Positions 6,343-12,290 of a stretch of DNA of 14,384 bases are shown here, piece by piece. A program made the position numbers and the translations under genes. Location: assembly GCA_902494245.1 (NCBI GenBank), contig CABUSR010000043.1, positions 1-14,384 on the forward strand. The letters run 5' to 3'. The notes beneath the pieces are model-generated. The model saw only the letters and a list, made by a program, of their open reading frames with translations, searched no databases and was not told the origin of the DNA. Position 1 is the stretch's first letter, and every line of letters starts with the position of its first letter. The DNA comes from an uncultured Collinsella sp. GTDB taxonomy: Bacteria > Actinomycetota > Coriobacteriia > Coriobacteriales > Coriobacteriaceae.

Positions 6343-6411
6343 AAGTTGCGGTGGAATAGTTCCTGTTTGGCCGTCATGAGGGGTTAAACAGGAACTATTC
6401 CACCGCAACTT
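6343..6411. repeat. 26-bp perfect inverted repeat (palindromic element)
   Basis: Bases 6343-6368 are the exact reverse complement of 6386-6411. Two G-U and two C-G pairs (6369-6372 with 6382-6385) extend the RNA stem to 30 pairs around an 8-nt loop. The arms begin AAGTTGCGGTGG and end CCACCGCAACTT. There is no T-run after it, so it is not a standard terminator. It lies 63 bp upstream of the TATAAT box of the DUF1846 gene. Such long perfect palindromes are often copies of a repeated intergenic element, which needs a genome search. Confidence 0.9.
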
Positions 6412-6473
6412 ATCGGTGGCGTGTTTGGTTGGTGCCTGTTGATGGTCTGGGTATCGGGGAGGGCGGGCTCCGC

Positions 6474-6479
6474 TATAAT
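6474..6479 (+). promoter_or_regulatory. -10 element for the DUF1846 gene
   Basis: A perfect TATAAT lies 40 bp before the chosen start at 6519. At the usual 17-bp spacing the -35 position (about 6451-6456, GTATCG) is poor, so only the -10 is supported. An upstream activator may be needed. Confidence 0.5.
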
Positions 6480-6518
6480 CGCCTAGAACATTAAATGGAA
6501 ACGGGACGGGAGCCATAT

Positions 6519-8000
6519 ATGCGCCAGGGTTTCGACAACGCGAAGTATATCGAGCTGCAGGCCGCTCATATTAAAGAGCGTATCTCGCAGTTTGGCGGCA
6601 AGCTGTATTTGGAGTTTGGCGGCAAGCTGTTTGACGACTATCACGCGAGTCGCGTGCTGCCGGGTTTTGAACCGGACAGCAAGTTTCGCATGCTCAAGAG
6701 CATTGCCGATGACGTTGAGGTCATCATCGCGATCAACGCGAACCACATCGAGAAGAATAAGGCCCGTGGCGACCTGGGCATTACCTATGACGAGGACGTC
6801 TTGCGCCTGGTCGACCTGTTCCGCGGCAACGGTTTTGCTGTCGCGGCCGTGGTTATCACCCAGTACGCCGGCCAGCCCGCCGCCGATGTCTTCCGCAATC
6901 GCCTGAACGCGCTCGGCATTCCCGCCAAGCTGCACTATCCCATCGAGGGCTATCCCCACGACGTCGATCTGATCGTGTCCGACGACGGCTACGGCAAGAA
7001 CGAGTTTGTCGAGACCACCCGTCCGCTCGTCGTGGTCACCGCGCCGGGTCCTGGCTCGGGTAAGCTCGCCACCTGCCTGTCGCAGCTTTATCACGAGCAC
7101 AAACACGGCACCGCCGCCGGCTACGCCAAGTTCGAGACCTTCCCGGTCTGGAACCTTCCCCTCACGCATCCGGTCAACATCGCCTACGAGGCGGCCACGG
7201 CAGATCTCGACGACGCCAATATCATCGACTCCTTCCACTTGGAGGCCTACAACAAGACCACGGTCAACTACAACCGTGACGTCGAGGCTTTCCCGGTGGT
7301 CCGTGCTCTGATGGAAAAGATCCTGGGCAAGAGCCCCTACCAGAGCCCCACGGACATGGGCGTCAATATGGTCGGTTTTGCTATTACCGATGACGATGCC
7401 TGCCGCGACGCTTCCAAGATGGAGATCGTCCGCCGCTACTTTACCGCGGTCGAAAATGTGCGCCGTACCGGCGTGGGCGATGAGCAAGTCGACCGTCTCA
7501 AGATCATTATGAAGAAGGCCGGTATCGACAAGAACTACTCGCCGGCACGCTCGGCCGCCCTTACCAGGGAGCAGCTGACGGGTGGCCCCGTAGGCGCCAT
7601 GGTCATGCCCGATGGCTCCGTGGTGACCGGCAAGACTTCCACGCGCCTGGGCGCCGCGAGCTCGCTCATCATGAATGCACTTAAGCATGTCTCGGGCGTT
7701 GACCTTGAGCTCGAGGTCATTAGCGATGAGGCGATCGAGCCTATCAGCAAGCTCAAGACGCATTTCCTGGGTAGCAAGAACCCGCGCCTGCACACCGACG
7801 AGACGCTTATGGCGCTCTCGATCACCTCGGCAACGAGCGAGACGGCGGCCCGCGTCCTTTCGGGCCTGGAGCAGCTGCGCGGCTGCGATGCCTTCTTTAG
7901 CGTGATCATCTCGCCGACGGACGAGACGGTGTTGCGCAAGCTGGGCATCAACGTGTGCTGCGAGCCCAAGTTCGAGCGCCGTGGTTTCTTCCACCGCTAA
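6519..8000 (+). CDS. DUF1846-family protein
   Basis: A 493-aa protein matching the DUF1846 family, recognisable from its N-terminus (RQGFDNAKYIELQAAHI and LYLEFGGKLFDDYHASRVLP) and its full length. The family is conserved in many anaerobic and Gram-positive bacteria; I know of no established reaction. A GPGSGK stretch at 177-182 resembles a phosphate-binding loop and suggests nucleotide binding, but it is not proof. No signal peptide or membrane segment is seen, so it is probably cytoplasmic. The start at 6519 is preferred over ATG 6495 because GGGAG (6508-6512) lies 6 nt upstream and the family begins near this point. It appears monocistronic, with TATAAT at 6474-6479 and a terminator at 8020-8058. 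Confidence 0.88.
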   Translation: MRQGFDNAKYIELQAAHIKERISQFGGKLYLEFGGKLFDDYHASRVLPGFEPDSKFRMLKSIADDVEVIIAINANHIEKNKARGDLGITYDEDVLRLVDLFRGNGFAVAAVVITQYAGQPAADVFRNRLNALGIPAKLHYPIEGYPHDVDLIVSDDGYGKNEFVETTRPLVVVTAPGPGSGKLATCLSQLYHEHKHGTAAGYAKFETFPVWNLPLTHPVNIAYEAATADLDDANIIDSFHLEAYNKTTVNYNRDVEAFPVVRALMEKILGKSPYQSPTDMGVNMVGFAITDDDACRDASKMEIVRRYFTAVENVRRTGVGDEQVDRLKIIMKKAGIDKNYSPARSAALTREQLTGGPVGAMVMPDGSVVTGKTSTRLGAASSLIMNALKHVSGVDLELEVISDEAIEPISKLKTHFLGSKNPRLHTDETLMALSITSATSETAARVLSGLEQLRGCDAFFSVIISPTDETVLRKLGINVCCEPKFERRGFFHR

Positions 8001-8019
8001 GCCTGGATTAATTGGTCTG

Positions 8020-8058
8020 AAAGGGGCGCATCGGGTATGCATTCGGTGTGCCCCTTTT
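8020..8058 (+). terminator. Terminator after the DUF1846 gene
   Basis: AAAGGGGCGCA (8020-8030) pairs with TGTGCCCCTTT (8047-8057), with one G-U pair, and a T-run at 8055-8058 completes an intrinsic terminator 20 nt after the stop codon. Confidence 0.88.
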
Positions 8059-8069
8059 ATCAGCAAAGC

Positions 8070-8100
8070 TACCGTTTAACCTAAAAATAGCCCGTTTACC
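8070..8100 (+). promoter_or_regulatory. Paired CCGTTTAACC / CCGTTTACC motif
   Basis: CCGTTTAACC (8072-8081) and CCGTTTACC (8092-8100) begin 20 bp apart, just upstream of a -10-like TACAAT at 8125-8130. The word matches the paired motif upstream of arcA (GGTAAACGG on the + strand at 1559-1567; CCGTTCACC at 1797-1805). It is a candidate binding site for a regulator shared by the two loci, possibly the winged-helix protein encoded next. Confidence 0.45.
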
Positions 8101-8124
8101 TGCCTATAAGCGATTTGGGCGGTA

Positions 8125-8130
8125 TACAAT
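8125..8130 (+). promoter_or_regulatory. -10 element for the winged-helix gene
   Basis: TACAAT within GGTATACAATAAC, about 120 bp before the start codon. No good -35 is present at 16-18 bp; the second CCGTTTACC copy ends 24 bp upstream, which would suit an activator. Confidence 0.4.
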
Positions 8131-8145
8131 AACCCTAACTGTTTC

Positions 8146-8230
8146 ATCCTTTTGCGGGGATGCCGCATGATGGATGTTGCCGGCCATCATGGGGTGTGCC
8201 GGTCGCGCACGGTGCAGGTGATGCCCGTGC
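8146..8230 (+). promoter_or_regulatory. Structured leader of the winged-helix gene
   Basis: Three consecutive stems lie between the probable promoter and the ribosome binding site: CATCC/GGATG (8146-8150/8158-8162), CATGATGG/CCATCATG (8166-8173/8184-8191), and GCACGG/CCGTGC (8207-8212/8225-8230) with a further GCA/TGC inside. The gene's start site lies just after the third stem. No known riboswitch class is recognised. Confidence 0.4.
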
Positions 8231-8249
8231 TCGGTTTGAGGAGGCTGCC

Positions 8250-8588
8250 ATGGCTGGCAAGGGTCGTGCGAGTGTCAACGATATGAAGCGTGTCGAGGTG
8301 CAGGTGCTGATGGAGATCGCACAGCTGTCCGAAGACAACGGCGGATTTTATGGCTTTTCGCGCAAGACGCTTGCCGAGCGTGTGGGGGTGTCTCCGTATC
8401 GCGCCCGCGCGGCAATTGAACGCTTGGAATCCGAAGACATCATCGAGGTCGTCTCGCGCTACAGCGACGACGGCGGCCAGCTCGCAAATGGTATTTGTCT
8501 CACGGAGCGTGGCGAATGGTATCTAGAGGGCATCCGTGCCGGTATGCTCGTGAAGGACTTGATCGAGGATGAAGCCGCCGATCGATAA
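8250..8588 (+). CDS. Small winged-helix DNA-binding protein
   Basis: A 112-aa basic protein with one winged helix-turn-helix: SRKTLAERVGVSPYRARAAIERLE (about residues 37-60) forms the helix-turn-helix, and residues 64-84 (IIEVVSRY, GGQLANGICL) form a two-strand wing. The wing resembles those of replication-initiator-like and GntR-like HTH proteins. There is no ligand-binding or dimerisation domain apart from the short C-terminal helix, so it is a compact regulator or a DNA-binding accessory protein. The start at 8250 follows GAGGAGG (8238-8244) with 5 nt between; an in-frame ATG at 8160 would add 30 low-quality residues across the leader hairpins. It has its own terminator at 8613-8645 and lies just upstream of pyrG. 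Its target is unknown; the paired motif at 8070-8100 is a candidate autoregulatory site. Confidence 0.8.
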   Translation: MAGKGRASVNDMKRVEVQVLMEIAQLSEDNGGFYGFSRKTLAERVGVSPYRARAAIERLESEDIIEVVSRYSDDGGQLANGICLTERGEWYLEGIRAGMLVKDLIEDEAADR

Positions 8589-8612
8589 CAGCGTGCATTC
8601 ATAGTGGAAACG

Positions 8613-8645
8613 ACGCCGCCTGGGCAACCGGACGGCGTTTTGTTT
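8613..8645 (+). terminator. Terminator between the winged-helix gene and pyrG
   Basis: ACGCCG (8613-8618) pairs with CGGCGT (8633-8638), extended by CC/GG inside with one bulged A, followed by TTTTGTTT. It separates the regulator transcript from pyrG. Confidence 0.82.
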
Positions 8646-8705
8646 CGAGATGGAGAAATGCGATTGCGCGTAAGAAAAAATGCGTGCGGCGCGCGTCGCG
8701 AGTAT

Positions 8706-8711
8706 TACAAT
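8706..8711 (+). promoter_or_regulatory. -10 element for pyrG
   Basis: TACAAT in AGTATTACAATG, 55 bp before the pyrG start. No recognisable -35 lies 17 bp upstream. I see no terminator hairpin in the leader of the type that controls pyrG in Bacillus. Confidence 0.35.
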
Positions 8712-8766
8712 GAAGACCCGTAAGATGTGTATGGACAACTTCTACGGGAAGCGCAGGTAACTCAAT

Positions 8767-10428
8767 ATGACCAAGCATGTGTTCGTAACCGGTGGCGTGG
8801 TTTCGTCCCTGGGCAAGGGTATCACCGCGGCCTCGCTGGGCCGTCTGCTCAAGTCGCGTGGCTACAAAGTAACGATGCAGAAGGCCGATCCGTATCTGAA
8901 CGTCGACCCCGGTACCATGAGCCCCTTCCAGCATGGTGAGGTCTTCGTTACCGAGGATGGTTACGAGTCCGACCTGGACCTGGGCCATTACGAGCGCTTT
9001 ATTGATGAGAACCTGACCCGCGATTCCAACTTTACGACCGGCGCCATCTATAAGAGCTTGATCGCCCGCGAGCGTCGCGGCGACTTTTTGGGCGGTACCG
9101 TGCAGGTGATTCCTCACGTCACCAATGCCATTAAGGACAAGTTCCGCCGCATCGAGGAGCAGACCGGCTCCGATGTAGTCATCACCGAGCTGGGCGGCAC
9201 GATCGGCGACATCGAGTCCCAACCGTTTGTCGAGGCCATCCGTCAGTACCGCAAGGAGGCCGGCCCCGAGAACGTCTGCTACATCCACGTGTCGCTCGTT
9301 CCCTATATCGCCGCCGCCCACGAGGTCAAGACCAAGCCCACACAGCATTCCGTCAAGGAGCTCCGCAGCTTTGGCATCCAGCCCGATATTATCGTGCTGC
9401 GCTCCGACCACCATATCGATGACGCCATCCGCGGAAAGATCGCAAGCTTCTGCGACGTCGACACCGATTGCGTCTTTACCAACGAGGACTGCGCGAGCAT
9501 TTACGATGTTCCGCAGCTGCTTGCCGAGCAGGACTTTGACCTGCGCATTTGCGAGCGCCTGGGTCTGGACCCGCGTGAGCGCGACATGAGCGAGTGGAAC
9601 GAGTTCCTGCGCAAACAGAATCACGCCAACCATCACGCCGACAAGGTGAAGATCGCCGTCGTGGGCAAGTACACGCAGCTGCCCGATGCGTACCTGTCGG
9701 TTATCGAGGCCCTGCACCATGCGGGCGTCTTCTACGATCGCCATGTGGACGTCCAGCTGGTCGACGGCGAGAGCCTCGACGAGCAGAATGTCTCCGAGGT
9801 TCTGGGCGACGCCTCGGGCATCCTGGTCCCCGGCGGCTTTGGCAAGCGCGCCCTGGAGGGCAAGATCCTCGCGGCCGAGTTTGCCCGTGAGCACAAGATT
9901 CCGTATCTGGGCATTTGCCTGGGTATGCAGGTGGCCGTGTGCGAATTTGCGCGCAATGTCGTCGGCCTTGCCGGCGCCAGCTCCTCTGAGTTCGATCCGG
10001 ATGGCCCGTATAGTGTCATCGATCTGATGAGCTCGCAGGAGGACGTGACCGAGAAGGGCGGCACCATGCGCCTGGGCGCCTATCCGTGCAAGCTCGCCGC
10101 CGATACCCTCGCGCGCGAGGCATACGGCGAGGAGCTCGTCTACGAGCGTCACCGTCACCGTTTTGAGTTCAACAACGCCTTCCGTGACCAGCTCGAGGAC
10201 GCCGGTCTGGTTATCTCGGGCCTTTCGCCCGACGAGCGTCTAGTCGAGATGGTCGAGCTGCCGCGCGACGTACATCCGTGGTATGTGGCCACCCAGGCTC
10301 ATCCCGAGTTCAAGAGCCGTCCGACCAACCCGCAGCCGCTGTTCCGCGAGTTCGTGCGCGCCTCGATTGGCCAGCATGAGGGTGTCGACCGTCTGCAGGT
10401 GACGCCCAAGAACCTCGCTACGGACTAA
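8767..10428 (+). CDS. pyrG: CTP synthase
   Basis: Makes CTP from UTP, ATP and glutamine, the last step of pyrimidine nucleotide synthesis, in the cytoplasm. At 553 aa it has the normal length. The N-terminal synthetase domain begins with the nucleotide-binding loop GGVVSSLGKG (9-18) and continues with the conserved DPGTMSPFQHGEVFV. The C-terminal glutaminase domain has nucleophile C384 in GICLGMQ, and the H512 / E514 dyad in QAHPEF. The ATG at 8767 has only a weak upstream AGG, but the protein starts where the family does. The 3' end is 2 nt from xerD, implying co-transcription and perhaps translational coupling. Identification is secure. Confidence 0.98.
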   Translation: MTKHVFVTGGVVSSLGKGITAASLGRLLKSRGYKVTMQKADPYLNVDPGTMSPFQHGEVFVTEDGYESDLDLGHYERFIDENLTRDSNFTTGAIYKSLIARERRGDFLGGTVQVIPHVTNAIKDKFRRIEEQTGSDVVITELGGTIGDIESQPFVEAIRQYRKEAGPENVCYIHVSLVPYIAAAHEVKTKPTQHSVKELRSFGIQPDIIVLRSDHHIDDAIRGKIASFCDVDTDCVFTNEDCASIYDVPQLLAEQDFDLRICERLGLDPRERDMSEWNEFLRKQNHANHHADKVKIAVVGKYTQLPDAYLSVIEALHHAGVFYDRHVDVQLVDGESLDEQNVSEVLGDASGILVPGGFGKRALEGKILAAEFAREHKIPYLGICLGMQVAVCEFARNVVGLAGASSSEFDPDGPYSVIDLMSSQEDVTEKGGTMRLGAYPCKLAADTLAREAYGEELVYERHRHRFEFNNAFRDQLEDAGLVISGLSPDERLVEMVELPRDVHPWYVATQAHPEFKSRPTNPQPLFREFVRASIGQHEGVDRLQVTPKNLATD

Positions 10429-10430
10429 GG

Positions 10431-11372
10431 GTGCCGGAGAACCAGGAACATACCGAAGCTACTCCCTCGTCGCTTGCTGTGGTGGCGGGGGAGTATCTCG
10501 ATTACCTTGCGGTCGAGCGGGGTTTGGCGCGCAATACGATTGCGGCCTACCGTCGTGACCTGACGACGTACTGCGCCTATCTGGAGCGGGCTGACATTGC
10601 GTCTTTTGAAGATGTGAGCCGTCAGGTCGTGGAGAGCTTTGTTGCCGATCGCCGCGACGGAGGCTATTCCGACGCCTCGGTGGAGCGCGCGCTTGCTGCC
10701 GTGAAGGGCCTGCATGCCTTTTTGGTGCGCGATGGGGCCGTGGCCCAAAACCCGACGGCGGCGTTGCGCCTGCCCAAAAAGGCAGATCGCCTGCCGGAAT
10801 ACCTTTCGGTGGAGGATGTCTCGGCACTGCTCGATCAAGACTTTCCCGAGGGCGAGATGGGGCTGCGCGATCATGCCATCTTGGAAGTGCTTTACAGTTG
10901 CGGCTTGCGCGTGAGTGAGCTGGTTGGGCTCGATGTGGGCGATATCCATATCGATGACGGGTTTGTCCTGGTGCGCGGTAAGGGCTCCAAGGAGCGTCTG
11001 GCCCCGTTGGTGGGAAGCGCGGCTCGCGCCCTGACACACTATATAGGTGACGGGCGCACTCTCCTGGCCGCCCATGCTCACGGGACGGAGACCTCGGCGG
11101 TCTTTTTAAATAAGAACGGACGTCGCCTGTCGCGCCAGGCCGTGCATGCGATATGCGAGCGGTACGGGCGCCAGGTGGGGCTGGTGGGGCTCCATCCCCA
11201 TACCTTGCGCCACTCCTTTGCCACCCACATGCTCGCGGGCGGTGCCGACTTGCGTGTACTGCAGGAGATTTTGGGCCATGCCGATATTTCGACCACGCAG
11301 GTCTACACGCATGTCGACCGCACGCAACTGACCGAGGTCTATCTGGCGGCGCATCCGCTGGCACATCGCTAG
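10431..11372 (+). CDS. xerD: Tyrosine recombinase XerD
   Basis: A 313-aa Xer-type tyrosine recombinase that, with a partner, resolves chromosome dimers at dif. The N-terminal SAM-like core-binding domain (about 17-105) contains YLAVERGLARNTIAAYRRDL. The catalytic domain has R160 (GLRVSEL), K184 (GKGSKER), H257 and R260 (HPHTLRH), H283 (LGHADIS) and nucleophile Y292 (TQVYTH), a complete active-site set. The GTG start at 10431 is 2 nt after the pyrG stop; the AAGG directly before it is too close to be a normal ribosome binding site, so translation may depend on coupling to pyrG. XerC and other Xer-like integrases look similar; the size and adjacency to housekeeping genes favour XerD. A very strong terminator follows. 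Confidence 0.9.
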   Translation: MPENQEHTEATPSSLAVVAGEYLDYLAVERGLARNTIAAYRRDLTTYCAYLERADIASFEDVSRQVVESFVADRRDGGYSDASVERALAAVKGLHAFLVRDGAVAQNPTAALRLPKKADRLPEYLSVEDVSALLDQDFPEGEMGLRDHAILEVLYSCGLRVSELVGLDVGDIHIDDGFVLVRGKGSKERLAPLVGSAARALTHYIGDGRTLLAAHAHGTETSAVFLNKNGRRLSRQAVHAICERYGRQVGLVGLHPHTLRHSFATHMLAGGADLRVLQEILGHADISTTQVYTHVDRTQLTEVYLAAHPLAHR

Positions 11373-11407
11373 CACCTCGCTGACCTGCATATTTATAAAT
11401 ATTAAAG

Positions 11408-11475
11408 GGGATGGGCCCCAGATTGCCGAGACGCACTTTTGCGCGCATGGGCAATCTGGGGCCCGTCCCATTTTT
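11408..11475. terminator. Very strong terminator after xerD
   Basis: A perfect 15-bp stem (11413-11427 with 11450-11464) is extended outward by five more pairs, one of them G-U, to 11408 and 11469, followed by ATTTTT. The 22-nt loop can fold further (CGCA/TGCG). An AATATTAAA stretch lies before it. It insulates pyrG-xerD from the mraZ cluster. Confidence 0.92.
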
Positions 11476-11705
11476 CGCCAGACACCGACGCGGTGGTGGG
11501 CCGTGTGTACCGTGGGTGGGAGGAGTTTGGGGGCGATGTGAACGGCGTGTAAAGGGACGTAAAAATCGCCTCAAGGTCAACTTGAAGGTTGAGGTTCGCG
11601 GGCGTGGTTCTACAGGTGGCATCCCACCTTTGCTGCAAACACAACATATTGTGTTTTCGAACATATGCTCGGGGGTGTTTTACAACATATTGGGGGTGGA
11701 GTGGT
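11476..11705. other. Gene-free stretch upstream of the mraZ promoter
   Basis: Frames here are short and lack plausible ribosome binding sites, so I see no gene. Contents: several TGGG words (including GTGGGTGGG at 11512-11520); an imperfect dyad CCTCAAGGTCAACTTGAAGG (11569-11588) resembling MerR/SoxR-type operators; a 20-bp palindrome at 11637-11656; and three AACATAT copies (11643, 11660, 11684). Together with the G-tract, promoter and repeats that follow, this makes an unusually long regulatory region before the division cluster. Confidence 0.5.
11637..11692. repeat. Palindrome AAACACAA-CATA-TTGTGTTT and related copies
   Basis: AAACACAA (11637-11644) and TTGTGTTT (11649-11656) form a perfect palindrome around CATA. 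ACAACATATTG from its centre is repeated at 11682-11692, 41 bp downstream, and AACATAT also occurs at 11660-11666. It looks like a cluster of operator sites upstream of the mraZ promoter. Confidence 0.5.
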
Positions 11706-11731
11706 GGGGCGGGGTGGGGGATGGGGTGGGG
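11706..11731 (+). other. Five-run G-tract, potential G-quadruplex
   Basis: Runs of 4, 4, 5, 4 and 4 G are separated by C, T, AT and T: 21 G in 26 nt with loops of one or two bases. By sequence rules this is about as strong a quadruplex motif as occurs. It ends 7 bp upstream of the -35 element of the mraZ promoter, on the non-template strand. The same run contains TGGG words at 11705 and 11715 with a 10-bp period, the arrangement bound by MraZ in E. coli. Confidence 0.75.
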
Positions 11732-11738
11732 AAAGGTC

Positions 11739-11767
11739 TTGAAAAATGGGGCGGTTCCCCATATTAT
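11739..11767 (+). promoter_or_regulatory. mraZ promoter (TTGAAA-N17-TATTAT)
   Basis: TTGAAA at 11739-11744 and TATTAT at 11762-11767 have exactly 17 bp between them, the best sigma-A-type promoter in the window. The spacer holds the palindrome ATGGGG-CGGTT-CCCCAT (11746-11762), placed where a bound protein would block RNA polymerase. Transcription would start near 11774 and lead into mraZ-rsmH and the genes beyond. Confidence 0.75.
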
Positions 11768-11799
11768 TGATGACGTCGACAGGCGGGGTGGTTCCCCGC
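11746..11799. repeat. Two GGGGYGGTTCCCC palindromes flanking the mraZ start site
   Basis: ATGGGG-CGGTT-CCCCAT (11746-11762) lies inside the promoter spacer, and GCGGGG-TGGTT-CCCCGC (11783-11799) lies just downstream of the expected transcription start. The cores GGGG[C/T]GGTTCCCC begin 37 bp apart and differ at one base. They are probably operators; in the transcript the second would also fold as a hairpin. Confidence 0.6.
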
Positions 11800-11835
11800 G
11801 TACGTGCCATCTGAGTAACCGAGGGGAGGGCGCAC

Positions 11836-12270
11836 ATGGGAATGACGGGTGCATACGAGCGCAATCTCGATGCAAAAGGCCGTCTATCCCTGCCTGCACC
11901 CCTTCGCGAGGAGCTTGGAGAGCACGTTCGCGTGTTCAAAGCCCTGGATGTCGATGCTCTGTACGTGTTCTCTGCCGAGGCCTTCGATAAGTGGGTCGAA
12001 GGACTCTTCGCGGGTCGTGAGGGCCACGAGGGTTTTAACCCGCGTGACATCAACGACCAGAAGCTCATGAGGGCGATTAACAAGCGCACCACGTCGATGG
12101 ATGTGGACAGCGCGGGTCGTATCGGTCTTTCTGAGTCTCTCCGCAAGCAGGCGAACCTCGACCGCGAGGTCACGGTTGTGGGCAACTACGACCACCTTGA
12201 GGTTTGGGACCGCGCTACGGCCGATGAGGACGATGACGACGAGGCCCTGCTGGACCTCTTCTTCTCGTAA
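11836..12270 (+). CDS. mraZ: Transcriptional regulator MraZ
   Basis: A 144-aa MraZ, the DNA-binding regulator normally encoded first in the dcw cluster and known in E. coli to repress its own promoter. It carries two SpoVT/AbrB-like halves, each with the family signature: DAKGR at 12-16 and DSAGR at 91-95. The acidic tail (DEDDDDE near 132-138) is a visible peculiarity. The ATG at 11836 follows GGAGG (11825-11829) with 6 nt between; a second ATG at 11842 is too far away. The gene is 20 nt from rsmH. TGGG repeats and palindromes at the promoter (11705-11799) are plausible MraZ targets. Confidence 0.96.
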   Translation: MGMTGAYERNLDAKGRLSLPAPLREELGEHVRVFKALDVDALYVFSAEAFDKWVEGLFAGREGHEGFNPRDINDQKLMRAINKRTTSMDVDSAGRIGLSESLRKQANLDREVTVVGNYDHLEVWDRATADEDDDDEALLDLFFS

Positions 12271-12290
12271 GGGCAAGGCACGAGTAACGG

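Noticed and set aside
6118..6516. Frames of about 67-132 codons in the gap before the DUF1846 gene
   Set aside because: They cover the terminator and the perfect palindrome, and the composition is not protein-like.
6483..8066. Long - strand open frame across the DUF1846 gene
   Set aside because: Same codon-bias effect over a recognised + strand gene; similar frames oppose arcT and pyrG.
8160..8249. 30-residue N-terminal extension of the winged-helix protein
   Set aside because: It would overlap the leader hairpins and lacks a good ribosome binding site; the start at 8250 has GAGGAGG at the right distance.
11637..11656. Possible dif site for XerD
   Set aside because: It is palindromic with a CATA centre but does not match the 11-6-11 arm pattern or the conserved TTATGTTAAAT arm; dcw clusters are not usually at the terminus.
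11405..11899. Overlapping frames of 119-165 codons on both strands between xerD and mraZ
   Set aside because: They run through the terminator, the G-tract and the promoter. Their translations are low-complexity (Gly/Trp or Pro/His rich) and lack ribosome binding sites.
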